This document shows positions 1 through 7,393 of a DNA stretch of 33,749 nt, in pieces. A program made the translations under genes and the position numbers. Numbering within the stretch: position 1 is the stretch's first letter; every line of letters begins with the position of its first letter. The stretch lies in NCBI GenBank assembly GCA_035468285.1, contig DATISY010000027.1, positions 1-33,749 on the forward strand. The letters run 5' to 3'. The notes under the pieces were generated by a model. The model saw nothing but the letters and a program-made list of their open reading frames with translations. It made no database searches and was not told the origin of the DNA. This DNA comes from PALSA-555 sp035468285 (lineage in GTDB: Bacteria > Actinomycetota > Acidimicrobiia > IMCC26256 > PALSA-555).

Positions 1-904
1 CGTGGAGGGTGGCGCCACCCTCGACGAGGGCCTGCAGCACGCCGTGCCCGCCGAGGACCGTGAGGGTCTGGGTGAGGTCGACCCCGCCGGGGCCGGGGGC
101 GACGACCTCGACCTTCGCGCCCGCGGCCTGCCACGCGTCGACCCGGTCGGGGGGCGCGGCGGGGGTGGTGACGACGAGGGTGGGCGCGACCGTCGCGTCG
201 AAGAGCGGTCCGGTCGCCTCGACGCGGCCCCGGGCGTCGAGCACCACCCGCAGCGGGGGGTGCGGTGGCGCGACGGCGACGTCGCGGACGGTGAGGGCGG
301 GCTGATCGGTGCGGACGGTGCCGGCGCCGACGACGACCGCCTGGGCGTCGGCCCGCAGCTCGTGGGCGTCGTGGCGGGCCGCGGGGCCGGTGATCCAGCG
401 GGCGGTGCCGTCGGGGGCGGCGGTGCGGCCGTCGACGCTGACCGCGACCTTCGCGACCGCGAACGCCCGCCCGGTGCGCCGGTGGTGCAGGTACGGGGCG
501 AGGGACCGCCGGGCCGCGTCGGCGCCCGGCCCGACCTCGACGTCGACGCCCGCGGCGCGCAGGCGGTCGAGCCCGCGGCCCGCGACGAGCGGGTCGGGGT
601 CCTCCTGGGCGGCGACGACCCGGGCGACACCGGCGTCGATGAGCGCGGTGGCGCACGGCCCGGTGCGCCCCTGGTGGGCGCACGGCTCGAGGGTCACGTA
701 CGCGGTCGCGCCCCGGGCCCGGTCCCCGGCGGTGTCGAGCGCGGCGACCTCGGCGTGGGCGCCACCCGGCGGGAAGGTGGCCCCCTCCCCCACCATGTCG
801 CCGTCGCGGAGCAGCACGCAGCCGACCCAGGGGTTCGGGGGGGTGCGGCGCCGGACGCGGTCGGCGAGGGTGATCGCCCGGGCCATCGCCTCCGTGCCGT
901 CCAC
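1..904 (-). CDS. ribD: Bifunctional riboflavin biosynthesis protein RibD (3' end cut by window edge)
   Basis: Deaminates and then reduces the pyrimidine intermediate made from GTP in riboflavin synthesis; cytosolic. About 301 residues are visible and the C-terminus is missing. The N-terminal cytidine-deaminase-like domain has the zinc site: HAE at residues 50-52 and the two cysteines of EPCAHQGRTGPC at 73-84. The reductase domain follows, with VSVDGRTA, ARWITG and VVVGAGTVRTDQPALTVR, and reaches LVEGGATLH at the edge. I chose the GTG at 904 because GGAAGG lies seven bases upstream; the in-frame ATG at 886 has its only purine-rich stretch two bases away. The gene follows an FMN riboswitch, which independently supports a riboflavin role. 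Other riboflavin genes probably continue beyond the left edge, but this cannot be seen. Confidence 0.96.
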   Translation of the reverse strand, partial: MDGTEAMARAITLADRVRRRTPPNPWVGCVLLRDGDMVGEGATFPPGGAHAEVAALDTAGDRARGATAYVTLEPCAHQGRTGPCATALIDAGVARVVAAQEDPDPLVAGRGLDRLRAAGVDVEVGPGADAARRSLAPYLHHRRTGRAFAVAKVAVSVDGRTAAPDGTARWITGPAARHDAHELRADAQAVVVGAGTVRTDQPALTVRDVAVAPPHPPLRVVLDARGRVEATGPLFDATVAPTLVVTTPAAPPDRVDAWQAAGAKVEVVAPGPGGVDLTQTLTVLGGHGVLQALVEGGATLH

Positions 905-911
905 CTCGGTT

Positions 912-930
912 CCTTCCGCCCCGGGGCGGG
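912..930 (-). promoter_or_regulatory. ribD ribosome binding site overlapped by a GC palindrome
   Basis: The perfect 14-base palindrome CCGCCCCGGGGCGG (916-929) overlaps the GGAAGG Shine-Dalgarno of ribD (912-917). It can fold as a 5-bp stem with a 4-base loop. It lies just 3' of the FMN aptamer. This fits an expression platform acting on translation initiation rather than on termination: no U-tract hairpin is present between aptamer and start codon. The switching mechanism is inferred. Confidence 0.45.
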
Positions 931-958
931 CAGGGCGGGGCGCGCGGCGTCCAGCGCA

Positions 959-1109
959 CCCTCTCCCATCCGGACTCTCACCGTCGGCTCCGGCATCGGA
1001 CCGGATCGGCGCCACGACAGGTGGCCGTGGGCTCGCGGGCTCCCGGCGAGCGGACCGGAGCCTGCTCGACGGCTACCGCCGGTCGGGACTTACACCCAAC
1101 TCCCGAGGG
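959..1109 (-). promoter_or_regulatory. FMN riboswitch (RFN element)
   Basis: On the minus strand the segment carries the conserved RFN blocks in order: GGGTGTAAGTCCCGACCGGC followed by GGTAGCC, then GAGCCCGCGAGC, then GATCCGGTC, ATGCCGGAGCCGACGG and AGAGTCCGGATGGGAGAGGG. The closing helix P1 can form between CCCTC at 1109-1105 and GAGGG at 963-959. The RFN aptamer binds FMN and lowers expression of riboflavin genes. The position 55 bases before ribD is typical. Confidence 0.95.
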
Positions 1110-1130
1110 CTAGTTCGTACTGTCCGAGCC

Positions 1131-1159
1131 ATTCTAGCCCCTTCCCGCGCGAATTGGAA
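1131..1159 (-). promoter_or_regulatory. Candidate sigma-70-type promoter for the FMN riboswitch and ribD
   Basis: A -10-like TAGAAT (1136-1131) lies 17 bases after a -35-like TTCCAA (1159-1154) on the minus strand. Transcription would start near 1124, about 15 bases before the first riboswitch helix. This is the best-placed promoter-like pair in the window, but both hexamers are imperfect. Confidence 0.5.
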
Positions 1160-1168
1160 CGTGTTCTA
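1155..1168. promoter_or_regulatory. KstR-like TetR-family operator palindrome
   Basis: TGGAACGTGTTCTA (plus strand) is an inverted repeat whose half-sites agree at 5 of 6 positions. It fits TnnAACnnGTTnnA, the consensus I know for KstR-type regulators of sterol catabolism in Actinomycetota. It overlaps the -35 element of the putative ribD promoter, so a bound repressor would block it. No regulator gene is present here, so the identity of the binding protein is inference. Confidence 0.35.
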
Positions 1169-1199
1169 GTCGGTCGGGGTGGGGCCGGGGCGGGTCGGG

Positions 1200-1682
1200 T
1201 CAGTGGGGGTGGCCGCCGGCCAGGAGCTCGAGGGCGTGGGGGACGACGGGGAGGATGGCGTCGAGGCACTCGAGGGCCCCCGACGAAGAGCCGGGCAGGT
1301 TGCACACCAGCGCGGCGCCGGCCACGCCGCAGACGCCGCGGGAGAGCATCCCGAACCCGCGGCCGTCGGTGTCGCTGGCCCGGCGCATCGCCTCGGCGAG
1401 GCCGGGGGCGTCGCGGGTGATGGCGACGCGGGTCCCTTCGGGGGTGAGGTCCCGGGGCCCGAAGCCGGTCCCGCCGGTGGTGACGACGAGACCCGCGAAC
1501 CCGTCGGAGAGGTCGTGGAGCGCGGCGGCGACGGCGTCGATCCCGTCGGCGCAGACCCGGTGCGCGACGACGTCGTAGCCGTCGGCGGTGAGCCGCTCGA
1601 TGAGCGCCTGCCCGGAGCGGTCGTCGCGGGTGCCGGCGGCGACGCCGTCGGAGACGGTGAGGACCTTGGCCACGAGCGTCAC
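1200..1682 (-). CDS. MogA/MoaB family molybdopterin-binding protein
   Basis: A 160-residue single-domain protein of the MoCF-binding family, which adenylylates or binds molybdopterin in molybdenum cofactor synthesis. The signature TTGGTGFGPRDLTPE lies at residues 68-82, and the second loop NLPGSSSGALE lies near residue 130. Length and motifs fit MoaB or MogA; I cannot tell which, so no symbol is given. The start is the GTG at 1682, which overlaps the rpe stop as GTGA, so translation is probably coupled. No other molybdenum cofactor gene is visible in the window; its place between rpe and ribD may reflect a conserved local gene order rather than a shared pathway. Confidence 0.9.
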   Translation of the reverse strand: MTLVAKVLTVSDGVAAGTRDDRSGQALIERLTADGYDVVAHRVCADGIDAVAAALHDLSDGFAGLVVTTGGTGFGPRDLTPEGTRVAITRDAPGLAEAMRRASDTDGRGFGMLSRGVCGVAGAALVCNLPGSSSGALECLDAILPVVPHALELLAGGHPH

Positions 1683-2344
1683 GCCGCGGTCGGCCAGGCC
1701 GCTTCGCGCAGTGCGCGGGCGGCGACCGCCGGCTCGGGGGCGCCGAAGATGGCGCTCCCCGCGACGAGGATGTCCACGCCGGCGGCGGCGGCGAGCGGCG
1801 CGGTGGCCGTGTGGATGCCCCCGTCGATCTCGATCTCCACCGCCAGGTGGTCGCGGTCGATGACCTGGCGGGCGGCGCGCACCTTGTCCAGCACCGGCGC
1901 GATGAACTGCTGGCCGCCCCACCCGGGGTGGACGCTCATGACGAGCAGCAGGTCGATGTCGGCGAGGTACGGCGCGGCCGCGTCGAACGGGGTGTCGGGG
2001 CTGAGCGCGAGGCCGACCTGCACGCCCCGCGCTCGCAGATCGGTGAACAGGGGCCGGGGGTCGCCGAGCTCGACGTGGACGATGCAGCGGTCGGCGCCGG
2101 CGTCGGCGAAGTCGGCGAGGAGCTCGGCGGGGTTGTCGATCATGAGGTGGCAGTCGAGGAACAGGTCGGTGTGGCGGCGCAGGGACGCGACGACCGGCGG
2201 CCCGATGGTCAGGTTGGGGACGAAGTGGCCGTCCATGACGTCGACGTGCAGGAGGTCGGCTTCGGGGGTGACGGTGGTGACCTCGTCACCGAGACGCGCG
2301 AAGTCGGCGGAGAGGATCGACGGCGCGAGCTTCTGGCCGGACAC
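1679..2344 (-). CDS. rpe: Ribulose-phosphate 3-epimerase
   Basis: Interconverts ribulose 5-phosphate and xylulose 5-phosphate in the pentose phosphate pathway; cytosolic TIM barrel. The protein has 221 residues, the normal length. Visible family motifs are LAPSILSADFARLGDEV at the N-terminus, HVDVMDGHFVPNLTIGP (catalytic Asp and metal-binding His region), HLMI, MSVHPGWGGQQF and EIDGGI, with the phosphate-binding end VAGSAIFG. The gene begins 10 bases after the rsmB stop and ends in a GTGA overlap with the Mog-type gene. Ribulose 5-phosphate is also a riboflavin precursor, which may be why rpe sits near ribD in actinobacteria; that link is my inference. Confidence 0.97.
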   Translation of the reverse strand: MSGQKLAPSILSADFARLGDEVTTVTPEADLLHVDVMDGHFVPNLTIGPPVVASLRRHTDLFLDCHLMIDNPAELLADFADAGADRCIVHVELGDPRPLFTDLRARGVQVGLALSPDTPFDAAAPYLADIDLLLVMSVHPGWGGQQFIAPVLDKVRAARQVIDRDHLAVEIEIDGGIHTATAPLAAAAGVDILVAGSAIFGAPEPAVAARALREAAWPTAA

Positions 2345-2354
2345 GAACGTGACG

Positions 2355-3659
2355 CTACCGCCCGGTCCCCGCTGCGCCCGGCACCCGACGGAGTGAGAGG
2401 ACGAACATGCCGTCGGTGTTGGCGTCGTGGGGCAGGAGCAGCGCGCCTGGCCCCCACGGTCGCCATGGCGCGGGGGGCGGGTCGAGGACCGCGAACGTGT
2501 CGCCGAGGGCGGACAGGACCCGCGCCGCGACGCCGGTCGTCTCCGCCCGGGTGAGGGTGCACACCGAGTAGAGGAGCTGGCCGCCGGGACGCACGGCGGG
2601 GGCGGCGGTGAGGACGAGCGCGGTCTGGAGGTCGACGAGGTCGGGGGACGGCTCCCCCACCCGCCAGCGGGCCTCGGGGCGGCGTCGGAGCACCCCGAGC
2701 CCCGAGCAGGGCGCGTCGACGAGCACCCGGTCGACCCCGTCGTCCCGGACGGGTAGGCGCCGGCCGTCGGCGAGGACGGACCGCACCGTCGTCAGCCCGA
2801 GGCGGCGCGCGGCGTCGGCGACGAGGCGGAGCCGGCCGGGATGGATGTCCGCGGCGACGACGAGGCCGTCGTCCCCTACCCGTTCGCCCACCCCGGTGGC
2901 CTTCCCGCCGGGTGCGGCGGCGACGTCGAGCACCCGGTCGCCGGGTTGCGCGTCGAGGAGCGTCACGACGGCCTGACTCGCTTCGTCCTGGGGGGTCGCC
3001 CGGCCCTCGTGCACCACAGCCAGCGCCGCGGTGTCACCGGCGCCGCGGACGCCGACCGCGTCGGTGACGAGGCGCCCCGGGACGACGCTCGCGCCGGCGG
3101 CGGTGAGCTCCGCGACGAGCGCGGCGGGTGTCGTGCGGCGCGGGTTGGGGCGCAGGGTGAGGACCGGGGCCTCGTTCTGGGCCTCGAGCGCGGCGCGTGC
3201 CTCGTCCGCGCCGAGGTCGCGGGTGAGGCGATCCACGATCCAGTCCGGGTAGGAGAGCGCGACGCCGGGCCGGTGCTGTTCGGGGAACGGTGGCCCGGTC
3301 GCGGCGAGCGCGCGCAGCACCCCGTTCACGAAGCCGCGGGCGCGTGGTGGCGTGACCTCGACGGTCTCCCCCACCGCGGCGTGCGGGGCGACCCCGGCTT
3401 CGAGCTGGTACGCGCCGAGGCGCAGCGCGGCGCGTACCGGCGGGTCGAGCGCGTCGAGGGGGCGGCGCAGATGCGTCGCGAGGCGGTCGTCGAGTCGTCG
3501 GCGGGCCCGTAGCGTCCCGTAGACGAGCTCGGTGACGAACGCCCGGTCGCGGCTGCTCAGCCCGGTGCGGCGCAGCAGCTCGGGGAGGACGAGGTTGGAG
3601 TACGCCCCGTCCTCGACCCGGACCAGGACATCGCGGGCGAGCTCGCGTGCCGTGATCAC
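2355..3659 (-). CDS. rsmB: 16S rRNA m5C967 methyltransferase RsmB (Sun/Fmu)
   Basis: Methylates a cytosine of 16S rRNA using S-adenosylmethionine. The 434 residues comprise an N-terminal NusB-like RNA-binding domain (about 1-130) and a C-terminal Rossmann methyltransferase. The SAM loop is DVAAAPGGKAT (245-255). The two family cysteines are in DAPCSG (C318) and YSVCT (C367), and the C-terminal NTDGMFV is typical. The GTG start at 3659 overlaps the fmt stop as GTGA. A longer reading frame upstream is only the shadow of fmt. The order def-fmt-rsmB-rpe is common in actinobacteria. Confidence 0.96.
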   Translation of the reverse strand: MITARELARDVLVRVEDGAYSNLVLPELLRRTGLSSRDRAFVTELVYGTLRARRRLDDRLATHLRRPLDALDPPVRAALRLGAYQLEAGVAPHAAVGETVEVTPPRARGFVNGVLRALAATGPPFPEQHRPGVALSYPDWIVDRLTRDLGADEARAALEAQNEAPVLTLRPNPRRTTPAALVAELTAAGASVVPGRLVTDAVGVRGAGDTAALAVVHEGRATPQDEASQAVVTLLDAQPGDRVLDVAAAPGGKATGVGERVGDDGLVVAADIHPGRLRLVADAARRLGLTTVRSVLADGRRLPVRDDGVDRVLVDAPCSGLGVLRRRPEARWRVGEPSPDLVDLQTALVLTAAPAVRPGGQLLYSVCTLTRAETTGVAARVLSALGDTFAVLDPPPAPWRPWGPGALLLPHDANTDGMFVLSLRRVPGAAGTGR

Positions 3660-4567
3660 GTGACGGGCAGCCGGAGCTGCTTCGTCCGGTAGCCGGCGAG
3701 CCACGCGTCGCCCGTCATGGGGCGGCGGCCCTCCATCTGCACCTCGTCCAACGCGAGGCGTCCTGTCGTCGTGACGAGCGCCGCGCCGGGCCACACCACC
3801 GCCGGTTCGGACGCGTCGGTGGGGTCGGCGGGCTCGGGATGGGCGCGCAGCACCTTCACCCGGTGCTGGTCGACGAGCATCCACGCCCCCGGGCGCGGAT
3901 TGCCGGCGCGCACCAGCCGGGCCAGGTCCGCCGCGGGGCGGGTGGGATCGAGGTGGAACTCGTCGACCGCGAGCTTGTCCGCGTACGTCGGGTCGCCGGT
4001 CTGGGTTACCGGGTCGAGGGTCGGGAGTTCGGCGAGCACGTCGAGCAGCGCGGGGGTGCCGAGGGTGATGAGCCGGTCCGTGAGCGCGCCCGCGGTCTCG
4101 TCGTCGCCGATCGGGGTGCGGGCCACCCGGTAGAGGGGCCCGGTGTCGAGGCCCGGGTCGAGGCGCATGACGGAGACACCGGTCTCGGCGTCGTCGGCGA
4201 GGATGGCACGCTCGACCGGCGCCGCGCCCCGCCACCGGGGCAGCAGCGACAGGTGCAGGTTCAGGAATCCGAGCGGGGTCGCCTCCAGCAGCGGCGCGGG
4301 GAGGATCTGGCCGAACGCGACGACGACCCCGGCCGCGGCGCCGCTCGCCGCGACCTCGTCGGTCACCTCGCGGGCCCGGGTCGGGCCCCGCACCGGGAGG
4401 TCGAGCTGGTCGGCCGCGGCGTGGACCGGGCTGCGCAGGAGCGTCCCGCCGCGTCCCCGCCGCCGTTCGGGTTGGGTGACGACGAACGCGACGTCGTGGC
4501 CGGCGCCGACGATGCCCTGGAGGACCGGGACGGCGGCCGCGGGGGTGCCGAAGAAGACGAGGCGCAC
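3656..4567 (-). CDS. fmt: Methionyl-tRNA formyltransferase
   Basis: Formylates the initiator Met-tRNA with 10-formyl-tetrahydrofolate. The 303-residue protein starts VRLVFFGTPAAAVPVL. Its catalytic set is N103 and H105 in FLNLHLSLLP, the loop SLLPRWRGAAP (107-117) and D141 in RLDPGLDTGP. The C-terminal tRNA-binding domain includes RAGNPRPGAW. The start is the GTG at 4567, 10 bases after the def stop; no strong Shine-Dalgarno is seen. The frame stays open upstream only because it shadows def. With def next door, the pair handles N-terminal formylation and its removal. Confidence 0.96.
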   Translation of the reverse strand: MRLVFFGTPAAAVPVLQGIVGAGHDVAFVVTQPERRRGRGGTLLRSPVHAAADQLDLPVRGPTRAREVTDEVAASGAAAGVVVAFGQILPAPLLEATPLGFLNLHLSLLPRWRGAAPVERAILADDAETGVSVMRLDPGLDTGPLYRVARTPIGDDETAGALTDRLITLGTPALLDVLAELPTLDPVTQTGDPTYADKLAVDEFHLDPTRPAADLARLVRAGNPRPGAWMLVDQHRVKVLRAHPEPADPTDASEPAVVWPGAALVTTTGRLALDEVQMEGRRPMTGDAWLAGYRTKQLRLPVT

Positions 4568-4577
4568 CCGGCGTCGC

Positions 4578-5105
4578 TTACAGGCGGTGGTCGCTCCCGA
4601 CGGTCGCGAAGCCGTCGAAGGCGCGGGTCCGCAGCTCCCGGAGCGCGTCCCGGCGTCGCTCGGGGTCGAGGCGCTCCAAGAGGAGGACACCGTCGAGGTG
4701 GTCGATCTCGTGTTGGATGAGCCGGCCCATGAGCTCGTCGCCTTCGATCACGACCTCGTTCCCCTCGACGTCGAGGCCGCGCACCGTCACGACCTTGGGG
4801 CGCACGATGTCGAACACGAGCCCCGGGACCGAGAGACAGCCTTCCTCGTAGGTCCACTCGTCGTGGGTGTCGACGATCTCGGGGTTCACGAGCACCCCGG
4901 GGCCGTCCCCCTCACCGAGGTCGTACGTGTACAGGCGCTTCTGGACCCCGACCTGGGGGGCGGCGAGCCCGACGCCGTGCGCCTCGTGCATCGTCTCGAT
5001 CATCGTGTCGACCAGGCGTGCCAGCTCCCCGTCCAGGTCGGTGACCTCGCGGGCTGGTTGGCGCAGCACCGGATCGCCGAACATGCGGATCGGGAACGTG
5101 TTCAC
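4578..5105 (-). CDS. def: Peptide deformylase
   Basis: Removes the N-formyl group from nascent proteins. A metal-dependent hydrolase of 175 residues with all three motifs: GVGLAAPQVG (44-53), EEGCLSVPG (87-95, metal-ligand Cys90) and HEIDH (132-136, two His ligands and the catalytic Glu). I chose the GTG at 5105 because translation then begins just before the conserved PIRMFGDPVLR segment; the in-frame ATG at 5085 is the alternative, and neither has a clear ribosome site. The 59 bases before it contain no convincing promoter. Confidence 0.95.
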   Translation of the reverse strand: MNTFPIRMFGDPVLRQPAREVTDLDGELARLVDTMIETMHEAHGVGLAAPQVGVQKRLYTYDLGEGDGPGVLVNPEIVDTHDEWTYEEGCLSVPGLVFDIVRPKVVTVRGLDVEGNEVVIEGDELMGRLIQHEIDHLDGVLLLERLDPERRRDALRELRTRAFDGFATVGSDHRL

Positions 5106-5164
5106 CAGCCCAGGGTACCAGTGGCCTTCGCCGATTCGGCTGGCTCCGCCGCGCTCGCGTCGCC

Positions 5165-5557
5165 TCAGAGCCGTTCCGTGAACGCGGCGATGTTCCCGTC
5201 CGGGTCGCGGTATCGAGCGATCCGCAGCCCGGCGCTCGCCCACGTCCGAGGTTCGTGCACGACCGGGACCCCCTTGGCGGCCAGCTCGGCGTGCGTCGCG
5301 TCCGCGTCCGCGGTCGTGAACGAGATCTCGGCTCCGGTCGTCGGGATGCCGCCGTCGGAGACCGGGAAGAGCGCGAAGTGCAAGTAGGCGCCCTCCCGCC
5401 ACGAGTGCTCGAAGTGCCGGCCGTCGATCCATGGGTCACCCACCGGCTCGTTGAATCCCTCGTGGAGCGGGATGCCGAGCGCGTCGCGATAGAACGCCGC
5501 GGACCGTTCCAGGTCCCGGACCCAGAAGGCCAGAAAGATGAGACGGTCTTCGCCCAT
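5165..5557 (-). CDS. VOC (glyoxalase/bleomycin-resistance) superfamily protein
   Basis: A 130-residue protein with two beta-alpha-beta-beta-beta modules. The first has FLAFWVRDLERSAAFYRDALGIPL and the second has ISFTTADADATHAELAAKGVPV, ending in YRDPDGNIAAF, a classic VOC ending whose final region usually supplies a metal ligand. The substrate cannot be told. It lies between priA and def with gaps of 35 and 59 bases, looser than its neighbours, and is not a usual member of this gene order, so it may be a later insertion. The GTG/ATG choice is simple: the ATG at 5557 begins the conserved region, though its ribosome site is weak. Confidence 0.85.
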   Translation of the reverse strand: MGEDRLIFLAFWVRDLERSAAFYRDALGIPLHEGFNEPVGDPWIDGRHFEHSWREGAYLHFALFPVSDGGIPTTGAEISFTTADADATHAELAAKGVPVVHEPRTWASAGLRIARYRDPDGNIAAFTERL

Positions 5558-5592
5558 GGCCCCGGTTCACGATCGGAGGTCGACGTGGCAGT

Positions 5593-7380
5593 TCACACCC
5601 GCTGGGGGTCGATGTCGACCCGCAGCCGGCCCCGCGCCCGGGCCGGGGCGAGATCGACGGCCGCGAGCGCGTCGGCCAACGCCTCGGCCGTCCCGGCGCG
5701 CAGCAGGGCCCGCCCGTCGACGGGGCCGAGCACCTCGACCCGGTCGCCGAGGAGCTCGATCGCCGCGGTGACGGCGGCGTCGTCACCGCCGAGGGCGGCG
5801 AGACCCCCGAAGGGTGGGAAGGCGAGGGCGCGGCGGCGTTCCCGGTCCGCGTCCACGACGGGCATGGGGTCGCCGGTGCGCGCCGCGGCGAGGACCTCGT
5901 GGTCGGGCAGGCGGGTCTGCACCAGGACGCGGGACCCGGAGCGGCGGTCCCCGGTCACGCGGGCGGCGCGGACGAGGAGCCACAGGGCCTGCTCGTCGGC
6001 CCGGTACCGGGGCGCGAGGAGCTCCTGGTCGAAGTCGAGGAACGCCACCAGGCCGACCGGGTGACCCCGCTGGGACGCGGCGTGGAGCGCGGCTTCGGTG
6101 CCGATGACGACGTCGGCGTCGTCGTCGGGGGTGACACCCCGCTCGGAGACGCTGATCCGAACCTTGGGGAGCAGCGCGGCGAGGTCGTCGCGCAGTCGGC
6201 GGATCCCGGGACGGGCGGCGCGCAGGTCGGCCGCCGAGCACTCGGCGCAGACGAACGGCCGGCCCGTGTCACCGCGGGGGCAGGTGAGCCCGCCGTCGCT
6301 CTCGACCATCGCCGCGCCGCAGTCCTCGCACCGGGCCGGCGCGCCGCACTGTCGGCAGATGAGGAGCCGGGCGCGGCCCCGCCGGTTGAGCACGCAGATC
6401 GCCCGGCGGTCCTCGGTGCGCACGGCGCGCAGCGCGGTGGCGAGCCGTTCCCCGAGGAGCCCGAGGCCGGGGGGCTCGGCGCGACGGTCCACGACCTCGA
6501 GGAGCGGCCACCCGGCGCGGCTCGTCGCGGCCGACGGTGCGGACATGGCCGCGCTCGCGGCCGCGGCGTCGACGGTGGGGGCGGGGGTGACGATCGTCAT
6601 CGCCGCGCCGGACCGGCGGGCCCGCTCGAGCGCGACGTCGCGGGCGTGCCAGGTCGGGGCGGCCTCCTCGACGAGGGCCTCGTCGGCGTCGTCGAGGACC
6701 ACGACGGCGGCGAGGTCGGGGACGGGCGCGAACACCGCGACGCGGCCCCCGATGACGACGCACGCGCCCCGGCGCGCCTCGAGCCACGCGGCCGTCCGGG
6801 TGCTCCCCCGGTCGTCGCCGTGGACCTCGACGGCGACGCGGCCCGCGGCCCGGGCCGCCGCGGTGAGCTCGACCTGCTCGGCGCGGTCGGGGACGACGAG
6901 GATCGTCGAGCCCTCGGCGGCGAGCAGCGCCTGCACCACCGCGGCGCGGCGGCGTGCGGGGGGCCACACCACGAGTCCGGGTCCTGGCCCGGTGGGCAAC
7001 GGGAGCGGCGCGTCGACGGGCGGGTGCACCGCGAGGTCCGGGTCGGCGGCGGCGGTGTTCGGGTCAGCGATGGTGGGTGGTGACGCGGCGCGCAGGAACG
7101 TGGCCCACGGCCCGGCCCAGCGCCACGCGGCCCACCGGCACAGGTCCACCACGTCGGGTGGCGGGCCGGCCGAGACGACCTGCTGCACCGGGAGGAGCGC
7201 GCCGTCGGGTGCGTCGGTGTCGTCACCGACCCCGACGAGCCAGCCCCGCACCCGGCGGCCGTGGAGCGGGACCCGCACGATGGTGCCGACCGGCACCGGA
7301 TCCGACGTCGGGGCGCGGTAGTCGAAGACCCGGTCGATGGCCCGGACGTCGGGGAGGACGCGCCACACGGCCCCGGTCAC
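5593..7380 (-). CDS. priA: Degenerate primosomal protein N' (PriA-like, ATPase motifs lost)
   Basis: A PriA-family protein of 595 residues, shorter than the roughly 730 of E. coli. The N-terminal DNA-binding segment (VWRVLPDVRAIDRVFDY) and C-terminal domain are retained. Where a helicase has its Walker A loop, this protein reads PPARRRAAVVQALL (140-153), with no GKT/GKS. The Walker B DEEH position reads DDAD (230-233). The zinc region has seven cysteines (342, 345, 351, 354, 367, 378, 381) instead of the usual eight. Loss of helicase motifs is a known feature of actinobacterial PriA, so the role is probably structural at restarting forks. It starts with GTG, 13 bases after metK. Confidence 0.9.
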   Translation of the reverse strand: MTGAVWRVLPDVRAIDRVFDYRAPTSDPVPVGTIVRVPLHGRRVRGWLVGVGDDTDAPDGALLPVQQVVSAGPPPDVVDLCRWAAWRWAGPWATFLRAASPPTIADPNTAAADPDLAVHPPVDAPLPLPTGPGPGLVVWPPARRRAAVVQALLAAEGSTILVVPDRAEQVELTAAARAAGRVAVEVHGDDRGSTRTAAWLEARRGACVVIGGRVAVFAPVPDLAAVVVLDDADEALVEEAAPTWHARDVALERARRSGAAMTIVTPAPTVDAAAASAAMSAPSAATSRAGWPLLEVVDRRAEPPGLGLLGERLATALRAVRTEDRRAICVLNRRGRARLLICRQCGAPARCEDCGAAMVESDGGLTCPRGDTGRPFVCAECSAADLRAARPGIRRLRDDLAALLPKVRISVSERGVTPDDDADVVIGTEAALHAASQRGHPVGLVAFLDFDQELLAPRYRADEQALWLLVRAARVTGDRRSGSRVLVQTRLPDHEVLAAARTGDPMPVVDADRERRRALAFPPFGGLAALGGDDAAVTAAIELLGDRVEVLGPVDGRALLRAGTAEALADALAAVDLAPARARGRLRVDIDPQRV

Positions 7381-7393
7381 GGGGCGCGGTGGC

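Noticed and set aside
2..1420. A 472-codon open frame on the plus strand at the left edge, and many similar long plus-strand frames elsewhere.
   Set aside because: They are complementary to clear minus-strand genes (ribD, Mog-type and others), are built of low-complexity Gly/Arg/Ala/Val runs and show no domain motifs. High GC leaves such frames open by chance.
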